Assembly: GCF_000520955.1 (NCBI RefSeq)
Contig: NZ_JACC01000002.1
Span: 62,001 to 126,000 of the forward strand
Source of the DNA: Aquimarina pacifica
Lineage (GTDB): Bacteria > Bacteroidota > Bacteroidia > Flavobacteriales > Flavobacteriaceae
Reading direction: 5' to 3'
Length of the DNA: 64,000 nucleotides
The translations under genes and the position numbers were made by a program. A model generated the notes under the pieces. That model was not told the origin of the DNA. It saw only the letters and a program-made list of their open reading frames with translations, and did no database searches. Numbering within the stretch: position 1 is the stretch's first letter; each line of letters opens with the position of its first letter. Below are positions 19,201 through 26,887 of the stretch, piece after piece.

Positions 19201-19755
19201 AGGAGTTGCTTTATTTTGAAAAATATTATGGTCTATTCTATTATGATGGCTTAAATATTCAAAATCCTCATCATCCCATACGCCTCCTATATATACCCAT
19301 TTTATAGATTCTGTGGTTTCGAGTTCAAAAACATTTCTTGTGATACGGATATTGTTTGAGCCCTCAAGTTTTATTAAAGTACTTTCACCTGTAGCATCAA
19401 ATACAAACCCCTCTAAAATAATATGAGCAGCTTTTTTGAAAGTAAAATGAGATTCGCCTGTAAGAACTACACCTCCTACACTTTCTGCTTTAACAGTAAT
19501 AGGATTATCTGCTGTTGCAATGGCAGTAAAACTTGCTTCAAAATCAGAATATGTTCCATTTTGAACTATAAAAACAGCTCCTGCAGAAGACTCATTTACA
19601 AGATCTTGCAAATCTTCTCCATCAGAAACGAATGTTTGTGAATATACCGATGTGGTAAAGGTCATTAGTAAGAATATCATTAAAACGATATTCTTATCTG
19701 TAATACGTAAAAACGAAAACCTTTTTCGTTTTTGTATTGAGTATAAATTTTCCAT
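16216..19755 (-). CDS. Secreted multidomain PL6 alginate lyase with BACON and F5/8C domains, type IX sorted
   Basis: The 1179-residue protein has a long N-terminal signal sequence (to about Gln40), a parallel beta-helix of the PL6/chondroitinase B family (about 41-510), two BACON domains (about 520-700), an F5/8 type C (discoidin) domain, a third BACON domain, a poly-Glu linker, a second F5/8C domain and a type IX sorting domain ending in KSGMYFIATD. Catalytic residues expected in PL6 are present: Lys258 in EIVSVKSS and Arg279 in LSLRHGNRNRVEGNYF. PL6 enzymes cleave alginate (or dermatan) by beta-elimination; alginate from brown algae is the likely substrate. It is not in a SusCD locus here. 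The next gene upstream on the strand is a metallophosphoesterase with a similar leader motif. The triplet-repeat run coding the Glu linker (about 16897-16936) is length-variable in principle. Confidence 0.88.
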   Translation of the reverse strand: MENLYSIQKRKRFSFLRITDKNIVLMIFLLMTFTTSVYSQTFVSDGEDLQDLVNESSAGAVFIVQNGTYSDFEASFTAIATADNPITVKAESVGGVVLTGESHFTFKKAAHIILEGFVFDATGESTLIKLEGSNNIRITRNVFELETTESIKWVYIGGVWDDEDFEYLSHHNRIDHNIFQNKATPGHYITIDGTGEVMQSQYDLIDHNHFKNNSPRAVNEQESIRIGWSEMSMSSGYTTVEYNLFEDCDGDPEIVSVKSSDNVIRHNTFKRSYGTLSLRHGNRNRVEGNYFFGDGKAIGVSDAGSTLYTGGIRIYGTDHIIVNNYMEGLTGTIWDAPIALTQGDAIDGSSSDLTKHFRAERVTIAYNTLVNNTHGIEIGYDKPGNNAYNTKLKDITIANNLVTGSENSMVSYINGNDQEGEIHFLNNIMFPTDEATLTSDGSTFSSDQVVLSNPNLTFDGTVWRATDTSPTILSAVSSLGIEEDIEGQDRPETSNAGADHYVLDATVRYAPLTAEDVGPYATEDGVIIPADYLTVGVIDTFNAEEGEKVVNISSNVDWDVTYTSDWVTVTPDSGSNNGTITITVLENNEEEERTSSVLVSSGDLERTIEVIQEGVPVIPDFLTVGEIGNVSANQATIDIAILSNIAWTVTNNQDWVEISMSAGNNNATITMNVSENTSAVERIGSITVSGGDFDREISFTQFGAVDTQPGDCEEGANLSLNAAIVSFSSEENTTNTVYNLIDGNPENRWSAETFPQHAVIDLGDEYSVDEVNLYPYEDRAYQFLVEGSLTSSASGFFTLTNATSNEVGGVVINRSFSSQMVRYVKLTITGASGYTGAWTSILDFEIICSGTSDEEDTLTLSSLVDFDAAGETQTIVVTSNVEWIASTENDWITITPETGSDNEEIDITVTENKDVAIRTGMITVTGGEIIRTLTISQEGSQEEEEEEEEEEEECKEGTNVALGATILDFSSEQNSENSANNLVDIDFDSRWSAENYSQYVIIDLGDIYSVNEINVYPYEDRAYQFIVEGSASSSISGFSVLTDATGNTAGGNVIHRSFSSQSVRYIKLKVTGASGYSGQWVSILNFEVLCSGEAVVHNIQKSASLIRSFPSPANSFIKVVLEGYENVNEIYLFSIIGDLLRKVKIESGINKIDITELKSGMYFIATDNVDIPAGKFVKQ

Positions 19756-19812
19756 TAAGAAATAGGATTTAGTGTGAAGTGTTATTATTATTATTTCAAC
19801 AGAGAACCAATG

Positions 19813-19837
19813 ATATACATAAATTGGTCAACCAATT
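19813..19837 (-). promoter_or_regulatory. Shared motif and palindrome upstream of the PL6 lyase
   Basis: ATATACATAAATTGGT (19813-19828, plus strand) differs by one inserted base from the site at 22271-22285. It overlaps AATTGGTCAACCAATT (19822-19837), a palindrome with 7-bp arms around CA. Being upstream of the lyase start at 19755, it looks like an operator. Confidence 0.5.
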
Positions 19838-20045
19838 GTAATAATCAAATATAAGTGAGATTTGTCAATTATCTTAATTTTAGGTTAAAAAAACATACTT
19901 GTAATTAACAATAATCTTAAAAAATTATCATATTCTAATATTCAAACATAAAAGAATATAATCGTAACCCTTATTTCTACTATCTATTAATCCTTCTTAA
20001 GCCCTATTAGTTAGAACTAATAATTACATATGATCATACAAAAAA

Positions 20046-20073
20046 GCCAATTTACTTAATAGTAAACTGGCTT
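20046..20073 (-). terminator. Terminator of the metallophosphoesterase gene
   Basis: Read on the minus strand, AGCCAGTTTACT and AGTAAATTGGCT form a stem with one mismatch around a TATTA-like loop, followed by a T run. It lies about 80 nt beyond the stop codon at 20156. Confidence 0.8.
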
Positions 20074-20155
20074 TCAACATAGGTTTATAATAAAAAATTA
20101 TTATTTATATATTTCTTTAAATCAAATAATTACAATAAATAACAACAATCCTTTT

Positions 20156-22267
20156 CTACTTTTTCAGTATTCTTTTTGTAACCAGTATATTTCCTAGCTG
20201 GTCATGCACAGAAAGAAGATAAACTCCAGGGTTCCGAATTTCGGGTGCAATTATAATATTTCCAGAAATGTTCTTAGACTGTTGTCTATAGATGATTCTG
20301 CCAGAAAGACTATGTATATTAATTATATACTTTTCATTTGTCTTTAATTCAGAAGTTCTAATTGTAAGCACATTGGTAAAAGGGGTTGGTTCTATCATAA
20401 AAATTTCATCAGATGCTGTGTCTGTATATTGTTTAGAAAAGCTAGCTTCAGTATCTGTTGTATATTCCACAATTAATCTTGCCGCTTTACTAGAACCACC
20501 TTCATAAGACTCTGCAACCCTTTTTGCAGAAGTACTTGTTAAACTTGTCCCTTTTCCTCTAATAATAAAGCTTGCACTATTACCTGATGACCATTCATTC
20601 TTATTTACTAATTCTTGAACCATTTCTTTTAGATCAGGGGTTTGTTGCGTTGTACCACTACTATTACGAGACCAAGATGCGGGATCCCATGTGATTTTAT
20701 TCGAAAACACTTCTCTTGATGAAACATTGTTAGAAGATGAGAATGCAGGTGAATTACCACTATTATGCAATGATATTTCTAGCTGAGCTCCGTCACTATG
20801 GCTTTCGTCTGCAGTAAACTGTATATATGCATTTGTAATAATTGAGTTCTGAGGTAAGGGTATTGACTGAAAACGTAATCCAACAATCTGATAACTACTA
20901 TTATTATATGAATCATATACCAATTCTAGGTCACTACTGTTTTCATAAACGCCTCCATATTTATCCTCTTCGACATCATCATTACCATTAGCAATAGAAA
21001 CTTCTATACTTCCTTCAGGATCTGGGTCAGAATCAGTACGCTTTGTAATTGTAACTACACTACCATTAGATGGAACCCAGATATCTAGGTTTGATGGTAT
21101 TTGAAAAACATCTGTATTGGGTACCTCACCGACCTGAGCTGCATTATCAACTTTTATTGTTCGTGCTTCTATTTTATCTTCATCTACAAAAATCCATTTA
21201 AATTGATTGAACGACTCAGAATCTCTAGTCCAGCTTTTATCATCACTATTACTTCGCAAAGGAGCCCCCCAGCATCCTTCGCCAACATAAACAGTTCCAC
21301 TTTCGTCATCTCTTACAAATCCTTCGTCATTACCTGATGATGTTGATGGTCTTAACGGCCAAGTAGTTTTTACGGTATGTGCATCACACTCAACAACGAG
21401 ATTTACTCCATTATTATAAAAAAGTTGTGCCCAATTACTGTATTGCGTATTTCCTTCTGATTTATACCATACATGAGGGCGCATAGGTTTATGATATTGA
21501 GCCATTTTCCAGGTTACACTAGTTGCATTAGTACTTAAATCATTTTGTAACCAAGTTGTTTGATCTCCAGAAATAGAAATTTCAGTATTTAGCGTATATG
21601 TCCTAATAAGGTTATCTCCAAAAGTAATGGCATAATAAACACTAGAAGAAGGAGTGTCAAACAAATTATATATTGTATTATTACTATCTTCATGATTTCC
21701 TCGGGTAGCTATTACAGGAAACATTCTATTATCAGAAGCAATAGTTAATTGCCAGTCATTAAACCATATTTGCCATTGACTATCTGTATCATCGTCTGTC
21801 ATATCACCACCAAACATCACTGCATGCGGTTTTAATTTTGCTACTAAACTATTGGCATTTTGTCTAGGAGTTCTATTATTTCTAGAATCCCCTCCTGCAA
21901 TAAAAGACAATCTACTTTTATCCGCAGGAGCAGTTTTGAACCAATATCTTTGACTAACACCTTCACTATCTCCAATCACAAAATAATAGGCTGTATTTGG
22001 CTGTAATCCTGTTAGACGTGCAAATGTATTGGTCATTCCTTTATAAGAAACGGTTCTATCTGGAGTTTTTGAGTTTGTATAACTGAGATAATCTGTACCA
22101 TTATCCGTAGTTCCAAAATAAACAATGGGGTTATTACCTGAGATTTGATTCCATCCTATAACAATAGATGTTGCAGGGTTACCACGTAATGTAAGTCTAT
22201 ATTTATCATTAGAAGCTTGCATTTGCAATCCGACGATGATCACAAAAAGTGTAAATAATTTTTTCAT
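20156..22267 (-). CDS. Secreted purple-acid-phosphatase-like metallophosphoesterase, type IX sorted
   Basis: The 703-residue protein has a signal peptide (about 1-18), a fibronectin-like N-terminal domain with TNTFARLTGLQPNTAYYFVIG, and a calcineurin-like phosphoesterase domain. Metal-binding motifs are visible in order: GGDSRNN, GGDMTDD, RGNHEDS, the QYHKPMRPH histidines and VECDAHTVK. A DNRLRE-type beta domain (about 425-610) follows, and the last 80 residues form a type IX sorting domain with LSGRIIYRQQ and PGVYLLSV. Purple acid phosphatases hydrolyse phosphomonoesters or release phosphate from organic matter. It is 400 bp upstream, in transcription order, of the PL6 lyase, but a terminator separates them, so they are separate units perhaps sharing control. 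Substrate unknown. Confidence 0.88.
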   Translation of the reverse strand: MKKLFTLFVIIVGLQMQASNDKYRLTLRGNPATSIVIGWNQISGNNPIVYFGTTDNGTDYLSYTNSKTPDRTVSYKGMTNTFARLTGLQPNTAYYFVIGDSEGVSQRYWFKTAPADKSRLSFIAGGDSRNNRTPRQNANSLVAKLKPHAVMFGGDMTDDDTDSQWQIWFNDWQLTIASDNRMFPVIATRGNHEDSNNTIYNLFDTPSSSVYYAITFGDNLIRTYTLNTEISISGDQTTWLQNDLSTNATSVTWKMAQYHKPMRPHVWYKSEGNTQYSNWAQLFYNNGVNLVVECDAHTVKTTWPLRPSTSSGNDEGFVRDDESGTVYVGEGCWGAPLRSNSDDKSWTRDSESFNQFKWIFVDEDKIEARTIKVDNAAQVGEVPNTDVFQIPSNLDIWVPSNGSVVTITKRTDSDPDPEGSIEVSIANGNDDVEEDKYGGVYENSSDLELVYDSYNNSSYQIVGLRFQSIPLPQNSIITNAYIQFTADESHSDGAQLEISLHNSGNSPAFSSSNNVSSREVFSNKITWDPASWSRNSSGTTQQTPDLKEMVQELVNKNEWSSGNSASFIIRGKGTSLTSTSAKRVAESYEGGSSKAARLIVEYTTDTEASFSKQYTDTASDEIFMIEPTPFTNVLTIRTSELKTNEKYIINIHSLSGRIIYRQQSKNISGNIIIAPEIRNPGVYLLSVHDQLGNILVTKRILKK

Positions 22268-22270
22268 GTT

Positions 22271-22285
22271 ATATACTAAATTGGT
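22271..22285 (-). promoter_or_regulatory. Leader motif of the metallophosphoesterase gene
   Basis: ATATACTAAATTGGT lies 3 bp upstream of the start codon at 22267 and matches ATATACATAAATTGGT before the PL6 lyase apart from one base. Its closeness to the start suggests it lies in the leader or overlaps the transcription start. Confidence 0.4.
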
Positions 22286-22416
22286 TGAGTTAATGAATAT
22301 TCCTAAATTAATTTAAAACAACTAACTAAACAGCTTAAGAAAATTTCTTAATTAAAAAATAAATCACATAACAACTTCTTATCATAAGGATAACCAAGAG
22401 TTCACTACTTAGTAAC

Positions 22417-23331
22417 ATGGTTAGCTTTTACTTTGTAGGTATGACAGCAAAAACTCAACAGATTCTAAAAATTTGTGTATTCTTAATTTTTATAGGGAGA
22501 GCTTGGCAACATCTTTTTTGGGATGCACCATATAGATCTTTTTTTTGGAATGAATCATTCTTAAAACCAATCATAGAAGGTTTTTTTAATACACCATGGC
22601 AACACTACGCTACTAGTAAAAGAACTGATTACTATATACAAAATGCTATAAAGATTAAAGGTATTATATATGGCATGGCAGCCTTAAGTGCTTTATTACT
22701 AACATCAAAAACAATAAAATGGTTGCGGTTTCCTATATTAATAGGGGGAGTAAGTTTGGTTCTTCTGAGCTTATTACTTACAAAAGAAAAGTTTTATCAT
22801 ACTGCCCAGTTTTTTGAGCATAGTATTCAATTTGGGCTACCTTTTGTTCTATTACTTAGTTATAATAAAAAACTATCGAAAGAAAGGCTTATCATAATTC
22901 TTAAAATAATGATCGCATTGACTTTTTTTTCACATGGGCTCTATGCCTTTGGTTTTTACCCAGTACCCGGTAAGTTTATAGATATGGTCATACATATATT
23001 TAATTGTACAGAATCTAAAGCTATTCTATTTTTATACAGTGCAGGAATTATTGATTTTGTTATTGCGGCTCTCATTTTTATTCCCAAAATAGAAAAATAT
23101 GCCTTGTGGTACGCAGTGATATGGGGTATATTAACCGCACTTGCCAGAACAATAGCAAATTTTTATTGGGAGTTTCCTCTGCAGTCTATCCATCAGAATT
23201 TTTATCAAACCATTTTTAGGTTACCGCATGGATTAATTCCTCTTTTGGTTATTTATATTCAAAAATTGCAAACCATTAATAGTAAAAATAAAAGTAGGCC
23301 TAATGAGCTAAAAACAATGACCACCTCCTAA
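22417..23331 (+). CDS. Unknown multi-pass membrane protein
   Basis: I do not recognise a named family. The 304-residue product has about seven hydrophobic helices with a conserved-looking N-terminal block containing GRAWQHLFWDAPYR, a loop with WQHYATSKRTDYY, and a later helix with FFSHGLYAFGFYPVPGKFIDM. The histidine- and tryptophan-rich loops are suggestive of a DoxX-like or similar small-carrier fold, but this is a guess. The start may instead be the ATG at 22441, which would remove eight residues and directly precede the first helix. It is monocistronic, divergent from the phosphoesterase and convergent with the DUF2461 gene. Confidence 0.75.
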   Translation: MVSFYFVGMTAKTQQILKICVFLIFIGRAWQHLFWDAPYRSFFWNESFLKPIIEGFFNTPWQHYATSKRTDYYIQNAIKIKGIIYGMAALSALLLTSKTIKWLRFPILIGGVSLVLLSLLLTKEKFYHTAQFFEHSIQFGLPFVLLLSYNKKLSKERLIIILKIMIALTFFSHGLYAFGFYPVPGKFIDMVIHIFNCTESKAILFLYSAGIIDFVIAALIFIPKIEKYALWYAVIWGILTALARTIANFYWEFPLQSIHQNFYQTIFRLPHGLIPLLVIYIQKLQTINSKNKSRPNELKTMTTS

Positions 23332-23374
23332 TAAAGAACCAAAAGAACAAAAACACTACTACGTCATTATTCTA

Positions 23375-24055
23375 TTAATCCTGAATCAGTGAAACCCCAT
23401 TAAGATCGGTTGTTAATACATCACTCATATAGTCAAAAAACGGACGTAATAAGCTGTAATGGTATATGAGTTTCTCTAAGAAATCAGGAGCTAATACCTG
23501 GGTATCGGTAAATTTATGTTCTACAAAAAAGGATTTATTTCTAATCAAATCAATAGCCTCATGGTCTTTACTAAAACCTTTAGGAGCTGTTTTGACTTGA
23601 TATGCCGTGTTAAACCCGCTAAACGCCTTTTTAAAGTCAGGTTGATCCAAAATATCTCGTATTTCTGTCGCATCCATCTCAAACTCCTTTCGAATTCTCA
23701 ATAAATCTGCAGGTTCAGGTCCAAAAAAACCTCCTGCCATAAGTGAATTACCCGGTTCTAATCTAAGATAATATCCACCTCTGCGGTGTGCCCCAGCTCT
23801 ACTAAAACTAACACTTCTATGTACATTATATGGTGTTTTATCTTTACTGAAACGGATATCCCTATTGATACGAAAAACCTTGGTTTTTTCTATTTCATCT
23901 TCTTGATTTAATCGTTCAGTAACAGAAGTATAAAATGCCTTCAATTCTTTTTCATTGGATTGATACCTTTTTTTATGCTCTTGCATCCAATCCCTATGAT
24001 TATTTTGTTTTAGATCTTCTAAAAATTCAAAAATTGATTTTGATAATGTGCTCAT
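23375..24055 (-). CDS. DUF2461 (TIGR02453) family protein
   Basis: The 226-residue cytoplasmic protein matches DUF2461: FLEDLKQNNHRDWMQEHKKR at the N-terminus, FRINRDIRFSKDKTPYNVH in the middle, GGYYLRLEPGNSLMAGGFF and LLRIRKEFE. The family is widely conserved in Bacteroidota but has no assigned function. It is monocistronic. Length is normal for the family (about 220). Confidence 0.9.
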   Translation of the reverse strand: MSTLSKSIFEFLEDLKQNNHRDWMQEHKKRYQSNEKELKAFYTSVTERLNQEDEIEKTKVFRINRDIRFSKDKTPYNVHRSVSFSRAGAHRRGGYYLRLEPGNSLMAGGFFGPEPADLLRIRKEFEMDATEIRDILDQPDFKKAFSGFNTAYQVKTAPKGFSKDHEAIDLIRNKSFFVEHKFTDTQVLAPDFLEKLIYHYSLLRPFFDYMSDVLTTDLNGVSLIQD

Positions 24056-24301
24056 TTATACCAATGATTTTTTTCTTAAAACAATATAGAATGTATCAAG
24101 TCTTTAGTGCTTTCTTTATTCTATACCTATAAAAGTAATAAAATCTAGAATAGTTTATATCTTTAGTATGATATTTTTACTCTTTTGCTCGTTTCTTTAA
24201 AAACTTGTTACAACTTTAATAAAATGCTGCTATTTATTTAGAATCTGGATTTAATCTAGTAATATTATATTTATATTTACTTCGTTTTTAAATGAACAGC
24301 G

Positions 24302-25093
24302 ATGAATAAAGAAAGAGCTAAGATTGTTGCACAAATCGAGGAGCAGAAGAAAAATCCAAACCTTAAGTTAAAACTAAAGGAAAGAACAGAATACTTCACT
24401 AATCTACTTTTTTACACCTTATTTGATACGGATACAGAAGTAGCTAAAAACATAGATATTCTCGAAAAAACTTTTGAAGAATTGGTGGATTTAGCGTGTT
24501 GGGAAACTTCAAAACCATGCAGTAAATTATGGCAATCTTATCTTGAGCAGTTACCGAATATTTTAGAAAAACTAACGTTAGATGCTAAAGCATTTATCAA
24601 GAGTGATCCTGCAGCCAATTCTATAGAAGAAGTATACATGGCATATCCTGGATTTTATGCCATTGCTATATATAGATTAAGTCATGAATTATTAAAATTT
24701 GGATTGCCATTGGTCCCTAGATTAATGACAGAATACTCTCATCGACTTACGGGAACCGATATTAATCCTGCTGCAGAAATAGGAAAATCGTTTTTTATAG
24801 ATCATGCTACGGGAATTGTGATTGGAGAAACCGTAATTATAAAAGATAATGTAAAAATTTATCAAGGAGTAACTCTTGGTGGACTTTATGTAGATAGAAA
24901 ACTACGTAATGTAAAACGCCACCCAACAGTAGAAAATAATGTAACCATATATGCCAATGCCACGATTCTTGGCGGCGCAACAACAATAGGTGCTAATAGT
25001 ACTATTGGAGGAAATACCTGGATCACATCCTCAGTACCAGAAAATTCTATTATTTCTAATACCGCTGAGATTAAAATAAAAAAAGTAGTTTAA
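24302..25093 (+). CDS. cysE: Serine O-acetyltransferase
   Basis: The 263-residue enzyme has an alpha-helical N-terminal part and a left-handed hexapeptide-repeat C-terminal domain. The signature [32 protein letters not shown] contains the catalytic Asp/His of CysE (in FIDHATG), followed by YQGVTLGGL and [20 protein letters not shown]. It acetylates serine with acetyl-CoA in the cytoplasm, the first step to cysteine. It overlaps cysM by one base (TAATG), so the two are translationally coupled. The long N-terminal helical region is typical of the EpsC-like group in Bacteroidota. Confidence 0.95.
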   Translation: MNKERAKIVAQIEEQKKNPNLKLKLKERTEYFTNLLFYTLFDTDTEVAKNIDILEKTFEELVDLACWETSKPCSKLWQSYLEQLPNILEKLTLDAKAFIKSDPAANSIEEVYMAYPGFYAIAIYRLSHELLKFGLPLVPRLMTEYSHRLTGTDINPAAEIGKSFFIDHATGIVIGETVIIKDNVKIYQGVTLGGLYVDRKLRNVKRHPTVENNVTIYANATILGGATTIGANSTIGGNTWITSSVPENSIISNTAEIKIKKVV

Positions 25094-25977
25094 TGCCGAA
25101 TACTATATTAGACCTTATCGGAAATACGCCTTTAGTAAAAGCGTCTTCCCTAGTAAAAAACCCAAATATTACATTATTTCTAAAACTCGAAGGCCATAAT
25201 CCAGGAGGTAGCGTAAAAGATCGTGCAGCCTATAACATGATAAAATCCGCTTTGGATCGAGGAGACATAGATCAAAATAGCAAACTAATAGAAGCTACAA
25301 GTGGTAATACGGGTATTGCCTTAGCAATGATAGCTGGTATTTTTAAACTACATATAGAATTAGTAATGCCCGAAAATGCTACTAAAGAACGTGTACAAAC
25401 CATGCGTGCTTATGGTGCAAAAGTTACCTTGACATCAGCTGATGTAGGAATCGAAGGAGCAAGAGACTATGCTGAATCTAAAGTAACGAATGACGGGTTT
25501 ATAATGTTGAATCAGTTTGCAAATGATGATAACTGGAAAGCACATTATAAAACAACAGGACCAGAAATATGGAAAGATACCAATGGTGCAATTACCCACT
25601 TTGTATCATCTATGGGGACAACAGGCACCATTATGGGGACATCAACCTACCTTAAAGAGCAATCACCAGAAGTTCAGATTGTGGGAGTACAACCAACAGA
25701 TGAATCAAGTATCCCTGGGATCAGAAAATGGCCAGCGGAATATTTACCCAAAATTTTTAACCCTGATAAAGTCGATCAGGTTATAGAAGTAAGTCAAGAA
25801 GAAGCTACAGAAATGGCAAAACGCCTTGCAAAAGAAGAAGGAATATTTTCTGGAATGAGTAGTGGTGGATCAGTCGCGGCCGCATTAAAACTTGCAGAAA
25901 GTATTAAAAAAGGTGTTTTGGTTGCTATTGTTTGTGATAGAGGGGATCGTTATTTAAGTTCAGATTTATTCGAATAA
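25093..25977 (+). CDS. cysM: Cysteine synthase B (O-acetylserine sulfhydrylase)
   Basis: A 294-residue PLP enzyme. The lysine of GGSVKDRAAYNMI (Lys42) forms the Schiff base, EATSGNTGIALAMI binds the substrate carboxylate, and GTTGTIMGTSTYL binds the PLP phosphate. PTDESSIPGIRKWP and the relatively short C-terminus fit CysM more than CysK. It converts O-acetylserine and sulfide or thiosulfate to cysteine or S-sulfocysteine. It is translationally coupled to the serine acetyltransferase gene before it. Confidence 0.95.
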   Translation: MPNTILDLIGNTPLVKASSLVKNPNITLFLKLEGHNPGGSVKDRAAYNMIKSALDRGDIDQNSKLIEATSGNTGIALAMIAGIFKLHIELVMPENATKERVQTMRAYGAKVTLTSADVGIEGARDYAESKVTNDGFIMLNQFANDDNWKAHYKTTGPEIWKDTNGAITHFVSSMGTTGTIMGTSTYLKEQSPEVQIVGVQPTDESSIPGIRKWPAEYLPKIFNPDKVDQVIEVSQEEATEMAKRLAKEEGIFSGMSSGGSVAAALKLAESIKKGVLVAIVCDRGDRYLSSDLFE

Positions 25978-26071
25978 TTCATAATTTTCACAGAAAATTA
26001 TATATATTTAGTAATAACAATGATACGCTTAAATTCAAACCAACTTTACACATAAGAAAACTGCAGTTGTT

Positions 26072-26794
26072 ATGGGGATTTTAAAAAATACATGTAAGCT
26101 ATTAACGATATTTATTATTTCTCTCTCAAACTATAATGGGTTTACACAAGATATAAACAAATTCCTTACTGATACCATTAGCGTAAGTGCAGATAATGTA
26201 CCAATCCATAAGCAACAACACTATTTCCCTAAAGAAATGTTTCCTCAAAGAATGATGGAGTTTTTTGATATGGATGATGGTGGATCCAGCATTAATACCA
26301 CAGAGGTTGAGCAGAAATATGACAATCAGATTATCGAATGGTATTCTGTCTATTTATTTGCAATGAAAGAACCGTTGTTATTCAATAAAAAGACCGATAA
26401 ACATTCATATCGTTTTACGTGGCTACGCATGTATGACAAACCAATGGCGATTCGAATAGAAAAAAATGGTGGAGAATATCATGTATACTGGAAAATGCTA
26501 GATGGTGCAGGAGGATATAAACCTGAAGCCCTTATTGTTGAAGATTCAAAATCAATAACCGAGCAGGATTGGTTAGATTTTACAGCATTTGTAGAAAAAG
26601 CAGATTTCTTAAACATGGAGTTAGGTAGGGATGCTATGGCAAATGATAAGTCAGAATGGGTTTTAGAAGGAAATGACACAACCAATTACAGAGTAGTGCG
26701 AATGGGTGCTCCTACAGAAGGAGATTTTTATAATGCGTGCAACTTTTTGATTTCTTTGACTGCTGTTCCTATAGAAGAAGAAAAAAAGTATTAA
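26072..26794 (+). CDS. Secreted protein of unknown function
   Basis: I do not recognise the family. The 240-residue protein has an N-terminal signal peptide ending near GFTQD, then a globular domain rich in Trp, Tyr and Asp with RFTWLRMYDKPMAIRIEK, YHVYWKMLDGAGGY and WVLEGNDTTNYRVVRMG. The pattern recalls uncharacterised flavobacterial periplasmic proteins of about 230 residues. It lies between cysM and recQ on the same strand with 94-bp gaps on both sides, so it is probably a separate transcript. Confidence 0.75.
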   Translation: MGILKNTCKLLTIFIISLSNYNGFTQDINKFLTDTISVSADNVPIHKQQHYFPKEMFPQRMMEFFDMDDGGSSINTTEVEQKYDNQIIEWYSVYLFAMKEPLLFNKKTDKHSYRFTWLRMYDKPMAIRIEKNGGEYHVYWKMLDGAGGYKPEALIVEDSKSITEQDWLDFTAFVEKADFLNMELGRDAMANDKSEWVLEGNDTTNYRVVRMGAPTEGDFYNACNFLISLTAVPIEEEKKY

Positions 26795-26887
26795 AAAAAC
26801 AACTAAATCTAATCTAGATATAGTTTTCTTCACTACTTCACAAAAATTCTGTTTATTTTAAAAAGCTATTTTCGTTTCTTTGTAAAT

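Larger units (their letters stand above)
19756..20155. other. 400-nt spacer with terminator and leader motif, no gene
   Basis: This is the region between the phosphoesterase stop and the lyase start. It holds the terminator at 20046-20073 and the palindromic motif at 19813-19837. Two A/T-rich stretches between them show no reading frame or further structure that I can support. Confidence 0.6.

Noticed and set aside
21264..21269. Six-C run inside the phosphoesterase gene
   Set aside because: It codes Gly-Ala on the gene strand, so it is explained by coding and is not counted with the intergenic C6 runs.
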